From contig JAHQIW010000232.1 of the NCBI GenBank assembly GCA_019055375.1, positions 124,001 to 188,000 of the forward strand: DNA of 64,000 nucleotides. The letters are read 5' to 3'. Position 1 is the stretch's first letter; the number at the start of each line of letters is the position of its first letter. The notes below the pieces were generated by a model. It had not been told where the DNA came from and did no database searches. It saw only the letters and a list, made by a program, of their open reading frames with translations. The translations under genes were made by a program, and so were the position numbers. Below are positions 58,945 to 64,000 of this stretch, one piece after another. The stretch is from Parelaphostrongylus tenuis. Lineage: Eukaryota; Nematoda; Chromadorea; Rhabditida; Metastrongylidae.

Positions 58945-60650
58945 TGTGTCAATGAGTCTTCTTTGTTGCGAGGATTCCTTCAGTGTAATATTTTCCTTCC
59001 AGGCCTCTTGCGAAAAAATCGAACCATCGGGTCGGCAGTCTTCACGTAGTGCGTTTGACATCTCGAGAACCCAGTTGACGCATTGCATGCCTGTCTCACC
59101 TTATCTTCGATAGTGCCGCGTAGAACGACGTCTTTTTGACTTTTAGCATAAAACTTCGGATCTTTTCTCTTACTTGCGAGATATAGGATACTCCTAGGAT
59201 CTATCTTACGACTGCGCGTTCAATAACACCAAGTTATCTTCATCTTGCTTTCCTAGTGACCAGATTTTTGATGCATATAACAGAGCAGAAATGATAGCCG
59301 AGCGAGAAGGTAAGCATGAAATCGAGTGCTCTTTGTTCAATTCACTCAGTCCTTTAAACTATTGGATACTCCCCAAGCTGCTCAGCCTGTCTTTTCCTAC
59401 TCAACTCTGAGGCATGGCCGTTCATCTAACTGACTCCCCAAGTCAGATAGACGCAACTGGAGCAGTTGAGATATTCATTACACTGGGGATGAATAGGGCA
59501 TTCAAAGCCAGTCTGTTTTCCATTAATATCTTTTTCGTACGATTTAGTCGAAAATCAATCTTTCCACAAGCGTTGTCGGAATCGGTCATCATTAAGTCCG
59601 GCTGAGCGATCGCGGTGTCATCAAAAAAGCGCTGTCGATTTTTACCTCTATGCTGTCCTATTCTTATGATCGCACGGGTGTTGCATGATGGTAGTTAGTA
59701 ATTGTGGTGGAATAATGTCGCCTTGACGAGACACTTTTTACGTCTAACGTAACACAGCTATAGAATAGTGACATTTTGGTTCTTAAATCTTCAAATAGCT
59801 CACGAAGAATCCTTCTGTACTGACTAGGAATGACCTGCTTGTTAAGAACTTCTATGTTTCCTTCTGGCTCATCTGAATCAAAAGCTTCTTTCAAGATGAT
59901 AGGAAGATTGATGATCTTTTGCACTCTTGTAAAACTTTATTGAATCTTGTTCACGTGTGGACATGATCTGTAGTACTGAACCTTTTTCAAAACCCTGTTT
60001 GTTCATATGGCTGTCTTTTCGTCGGGCGTTCTGCTATTCCTGTTTAGGATGACTCAAGTGAGAAGAACACAATCTTTCTGATTTTCCATTACTATGAACC
60101 CTGCATTCAGACTGTGCGTGATGAGCCGCACCAGCGTGCTAATAAGAAATGCTGAGAGTTTCTGAAGTGATGCTTTGGTCCTATACTAGTCGGATTGGCG
60201 AAGTTCAACTCTCAGCGACGTACTAGCATGTCGGATTTTGTAAGAGATAACCGGTAAGACGGCAAATACACCTCGCCTTATTTTATATGGAGGCAGAAGG
60301 ACGTGGCTAACAAAGATATCTAAATGATAGTTGTGGAGAGTTCTCTCCAATGTGTTTTCTGAATGCTGTATTTGCTCCGTCAGGGTGCCGAGGTGCTTAT
60401 TTTAGCTAATGTAATGGCAAAGCGTCGGTGGACTTAAAGAGTGCTCTTTCTAGTTTCTGCAGCTTCCATTACGTCTGCTTCTCTTCTTTCTCTAAAACCT
60501 CCTTTCACTGCTTTTCCGCAGCGTCTTGCAAGTTCGAACGTTTGTTGTTGGTTGCCTACACCTCGGCCATTCCATGTTGCCGTATTAGCTCGATTGTTTC
60601 TGGATATTTCTTGGTGGATTCCGAATTCACGACTTTTGAATGTGATGGAA
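58945..60650 (-). pseudogene. RTE-type LINE relic, the longest in the window
   Basis: Minus strand. Reading downward from 60650: ETIELIRQHG, FELARRCGKAVKGGFRERRE and VMEAAETRKS of the linker after the endonuclease; VIPSQYRRILRELFEDLRTK near 59.8 kb; RFFDDTAIAQPDL with FFDD for the FADD catalytic motif (about 59615-59629); a thumb stretch; and C-terminal remnants to 58945. About 1.7 kb with internal deletions and several frame changes. The endonuclease domain was not found upstream. Confidence 0.75.
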
Positions 60651-60659
60651 ATAACTAGA

Positions 60660-61570
60660 AACATTATCACTTGGTGTAAGTCACTAGTTGTAAGTTCTGC
60701 TCAGGCCTTTTATCCCCTGGATTGAGTGAGAGCTTGAGAGTACAGTTTAAGCATGAAGTCGTGGATGTGAGCATCATATAATAAAGTAGATCCTTTTCAA
60801 CGGCAAGGTAAAGTGTAAGATGACCACAAAAGTGCTGAGATAGGAGCGAAGCCTGAGACTTAATGTATCTGTAATGGACTAACACCACGATAATATCTTG
60901 CCGGAACACCACGCGGTCGCCCTGCTTCGAGACCCCACCTTGGCTTACTGTCAGCCGTGTTTCAACCGTAATCGGTAGCTGTCAACAACCAGTGGAACAA
61001 GATCAATCTTGGGGGCACAAATCGGCAGTAAACCCTATCTTAAACCGCGATTGAAACCACAATATCGACTTCATTTAATGCCTTATTTATTATAATAACA
61101 GGGTACAATGTGAAATATAACGCAAGAGTGCTAAAATTTGGACGTGCTTCAGAAACAAATCTTTGTTTTAGTTTACCTTTTTCGACCAGTTCATTGATTT
61201 ATTTGAGCCGAAAATGTGCTTCAACAAACTTGTCACAACACGTCATTATGACCAACTTTTGAACGACATTTTGGAGATCTACTCCACTCAATTCGACTCT
61301 ATGCGGCTTGAAATTATTGTTCTTCACAAAGTATAATTGCATTGACATCGGACTCGAATCACGTTTTACCGAAGATGACAATGATACGGATCTATTAACG
61401 ACAATAGAGTTTTGTTACAACTTTGTATTAGTTTATCAGAGCAAAATATCGTATCATCCGTCTGAATGTTGTATTCACCTATTTTATCATTAATTTTTGG
61501 ATTTAGAAACATTTTTATTAGTTTCACTTTCATTTCGCTTTTGTTTGTATGCAGTTATCATAAATGAATT
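60660..61570. other. Intergenic, nothing recognised
   Basis: The endonuclease domain expected upstream of the minus-strand RTE relic was looked for here and not found. Confidence 0.4.
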
Positions 61571-61572
61571 TT

Positions 61573-62365
61573 ATAAGGTCTTCTCATAAGTTTTGGCACT
61601 AGAGAAATAAACACCAAATTTACTAACCAAGAGCAATCGAAATTGCTTAACAACACTATTCAAAGTATGCGCCATCGGCCTGAACACATTTCTGCCATCT
61701 CTCAGGCAACAAGTCAATACCCCGCTAATAGAACTTATCATCCTTAAATTCAAAGAAGATTGTCAATTCTCAATGCAAGTGATTGATATCTCCAAGCTTC
61801 TTCTTGCTCAGGAAGTGCTCCAGAGACCGGAAGAGGTATAATCAGATGGCGACAAATCAGAACTGTGCAGCAGATAATCCAGAAACTCCCAGCCCAGACC
61901 AGTCAACTTCTTCCTGGTCGATTTGGTGGCATGCAGCCTCGTGTTGCTTGAAGCAGGATGAGATTGCGGCGACGTCGACGTAACAAGGCCCGACTGCAAT
62001 GGTTCAGGTACTCACAGTAGCGCTTGGCGTTGATCGTCCCTCCGGCTATCAGCAACTCTTAGTCAGTCGGCCCGCTCCGTCCTAAAAGATAACGAGCATA
62101 GCTCAATACATATCGTAAAGCAACAAATTACGATAAAGGCTTCGTAGAGTGACCGTGATGCGGCAAGTATGGATAAATTTGATACCAAAAAAACTCAGGA
62201 AATTCTGCACATAGCGGTATTGATTTGTTGCCTAAGGGATGGCAGAAATGTGTTCATGCTTATGACGCATACTTTGAATAGTGTTGTTGAGCAATTTCAA
62301 TCGCTTCTAGTTAAGTAATCTGGTCTCCATTCCTCTCAATGCCAAAACCTATAAGAAAACCTAAT
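61573..62365. mobile_element. Foldback mariner derivative built from two 3' ends
   Basis: Ends are inverted repeats (AAGGTCTTCTCATAAGTTTTGG against the reverse complement of the right end). The similarity continues inward for about 150 bp: the left arm encodes LPERWQKCV...AYFE on minus and the right arm LPKGWQKCVHAYDAYFE on plus, both the mariner C-terminus. A minus-strand LGWEFLDY...SPSDY stretch (about 61808-61930) lies between. So two transposon 3' halves face outward. Confidence 0.75.
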
Positions 62366-62609
62366 ATTATCAATTTTTACTTAGCCATATTTATCTCTGA
62401 ATTTGTTATCAACAGCCCACTCACTCACAAATAGATACATAGCATTTCTGTGCTCAGGGGACTTCGAATATTGATTCGTCGATAAATACTCATTGATTTG
62501 AAGTCGATCCTTTTGAAGGAAAAACTTATCTCCTAATTATTATTTGAGCCAACATGTCATGTGGTCTGTTATGAAGCCCAGAGAGGATTGGCAAAAGACG
62601 AAGAGTACC

Positions 62610-62653
62610 TTCCGACTGATGAGACTGTCAAGGTCGAAACACTTATATCAGCT
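62610..62653 (+). ncRNA. Hammerhead ribozyme module H (core boxes kept, stems I and III lost)
   Basis: CTGATGA (62616-62622) and GAAA are intact around stem II GACT(GTCAA)GGTC. Stem I (TTCCGA/TCAGCT) no longer pairs and stem III has lost GT. Same surrounding repeat as modules A-D. Confidence 0.6.
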
Positions 62654-62836
62654 CTATAAGTTTGCCCTATAGCAGATCACATGACATGTTGGGCTCAAAT
62701 AATAATTGTGAACTTTGTTGGAATTTGAGCGTGGTCTCGAGGAAACACTCGAAACGAAAGGAAAACACTTAGTAGGCAATATATGTTTTTGATGACATAT
62801 CTTGAACCTTTCATAAGGTGTAATATGACACTTACA

Positions 62837-62879
62837 GCGCCAGAAACGTGTATTCACATTACAGCCCCATCAGTAGCGC
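62837..62879 (-). ncRNA. Hammerhead ribozyme module I (degenerate, second subfamily)
   Basis: Minus strand, 43 nt: stem I GCGCTA/TGGCGC pairs fully (one U-G), the first box is CTGATGG, stem II GGCT(GTAA)TGTG is weak, and GAAA has become AATA. It follows module H by about 227 bp, as module E follows module D by 229 bp. Confidence 0.5.
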
Positions 62880-62899
62880 GGTGTTTTTCGCTTTAGCCA

Positions 62900-63727
62900 A
62901 TTTCTTGCTGAGGGACATACCTCTTACATTCAAAGGAACCGTCTTCGAATTATTTAAAATTACCGCATGTCAAGTGATAAAAGCCTTCGAAATTTCAGTG
63001 ATTAATAATCAACAGCTCAAGACGGTAGCAGAAATTATATCCTTACATTCGACCGTTGTTATATACCTCGGTAGCGCGGTCTATAGAAGCAGTCGAATGT
63101 AAAGGTATAGTAGGTAATTTTTCACTTTAGGCATTAGAAATGAAGACGTGGAGTTCATTTGGCCTTACCTGTTGTGATATAAGAACGAATGTGCTATGAG
63201 GAGGTTAAAAGTAACACGTGTAGTAGGGATTTACTAAGTAACCGAACTCATAGATTGAAACTAATTTTGTGGATGTCATTGACTGGTCCTGACCAACATC
63301 ATGCCAGTTTGTGGATACTCTATCCGCTAAAGTTCTCCTTATCTCGCGTAGTGAAAAAGGCGCTGAACAGATAAATTTTTTTCTGTGATGCATCATGTTA
63401 AACTGAGCATACTAAAGAAAACAATTCAGAAAGTTAAAGAGACCTTAGCGATGAGTTTCAGCTGAACATTAAGGCGCCATACTGGAGCGTTGAAATTCCA
63501 GTCCATTACTGCCGCGCACTAAGGGTTTCTAGTCAGATGAGATCTTTAGCAAAGTTCACTGTAACACTTTCATTCACAACACTTCTCAACAATCGGCTAC
63601 GAATGTCGTAACTTTTTGAATGAATTTTCGTGTTGCTATATACAAGTACGATTTTACTCAGACGTTCACCAAATGTACTTTTTTTTCGTGTGCTGTCGTC
63701 TAGTCGCAATTAGCTACTTTTTGGCAG
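62900..63727. other. Intergenic, small dyad only
   Basis: An inverted CCTTACATTCGA...TCGAATGTAAAGG pair (about 63040-63106) follows the composite repeat, possibly its centre. Otherwise nothing recognised before the candidate exon. Confidence 0.35.
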
Positions 63728-63817
63728 GATGCCATTAACCTCGATGTCGAATTCTTACAGGTGGCGAGCAGGTCACTCTATGTGGCTATGAAAAATCTCT
63801 TCGCTAAATCGAAGGAG
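63728..63817 (+). CDS. Candidate exon of an unrecognised downstream gene
   Basis: A good acceptor (CTTTTTGGCAG) precedes 63728 and a good donor (GAG|GTGAGG) follows 63817. Of the three + frames only one is open (30 codons, beginning DAINLDVEFLQ and ending LFAKSKE); the other two contain stops. I do not recognise the family. It may be the first exon in the window of a gene continuing past 64000 on the same strand as IFT122. Confidence 0.4.
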
Positions 63818-64000
63818 GTGAGGGCATTAGATTCCGTTGTTTGCTTGTAATTTTTATAATAAATTTTGTTTAACAATACTATTTCGCAATTTCTGCATAT
63901 CAAACGTGGTGCATAGAAATCATATTATCAGAATTATTCATGCGTAGGCACACTCGTTTCGTATCTCTTTTTCATCGGTCATTTAGATTTGAAAATGTTC

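Larger units (their letters stand above)
62535..62900. repeat. Composite hammerhead-bearing repeat with modules H and I
   Basis: Left arm AATTATTATTTGAGCCAACATG and later CATGTTGGGCTCAAATAATAATT (near 62687-62707) are inverted repeats around module H. A tail like that at 35585-35650 follows, then the second subfamily in minus orientation with module I. The same order (subfamily 1 plus, subfamily 2 minus) occurs at 37040-37410. Confidence 0.65.

Noticed and set aside
1..64000. CRISPR arrays, operons, riboswitches and other prokaryotic features
   Set aside because: Nothing of the kind is seen; the gene structure and repeats are eukaryotic.

Overview
The window is nuclear DNA of a eukaryote, most likely a parasitic nematode of the strongylid/hookworm type. 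The evidence is a multi-exon gene with short exons and GT-AG introns whose protein matches the C-terminal half of the intraflagellar-transport protein IFT122 (C. elegans DAF-10), an AT-rich background, and a repeat load of degraded mariner transposons, RTE-type LINE relics, a Penelope-like element relic and several tRNA-derived SINE-like families. There is no bacterial gene organisation. The species assignment is inference.

Region 1 (1998-12385, + strand): twelve exons of an IFT122/DAF-10 orthologue, totalling 1581 nt (526 residues plus stop). The frame stays open across all eleven inferred splices. The fragment holds the TPR/alpha-solenoid half and two C-terminal Cys-x2-Cys zinc-binding clusters. 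The N-terminal WD40 half was not found and probably lies upstream of the window. The introns carry a mariner relic with both terminal repeats, SINE copies and a fragment of a ribozyme-bearing repeat.

Region 2 (about 12.4-63.7 kb): a gene-poor repeat graveyard. It contains mariner relics (17.99-18.5, 40.1-40.6, 61.57-62.37 kb; others at 1.07-1.44 and 7.0-7.57 kb), three RTE-type reverse-transcriptase relics (49.3-50.4 minus, 53.0-54.1 plus, 58.9-60.65 minus), one Penelope-like RT fragment (30.3-30.6 minus), nine copies or partial copies of a roughly 290-bp SINE-like repeat, a second tRNA-like SINE family, MITE-like inverted repeats and short microsatellites. I could not support a complete host gene here. 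At the right edge (63728-63817) a clean acceptor, open frame and donor suggest one exon of another + strand gene that I do not recognise.

The most interesting signal is a dispersed repeat carrying a 43-nt module that folds as a hammerhead self-cleaving ribozyme. Nine modules are recognisable (around 109, 35142, 35509, 37138, 37367, 37649, 39195, 62610 and 62837). Three keep the full catalytic core and a paired stem I (35142-35184 minus, 37138-37180 plus, 37367-37409 minus). A separate 98-bp perfect palindrome (20008-20235) carries another hammerhead-like core in each arm, with an almost absent stem III. Hammerhead motifs are known in Penelope-like elements and retrozymes, and a Penelope-like RT relic is present, so these repeats are plausibly pLTRs or derived non-autonomous elements. 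Most inverted-repeat elements in the window, from unrelated families, are arranged with 5' ends inward and 3' ends outward, which suggests a shared mechanism of formation.
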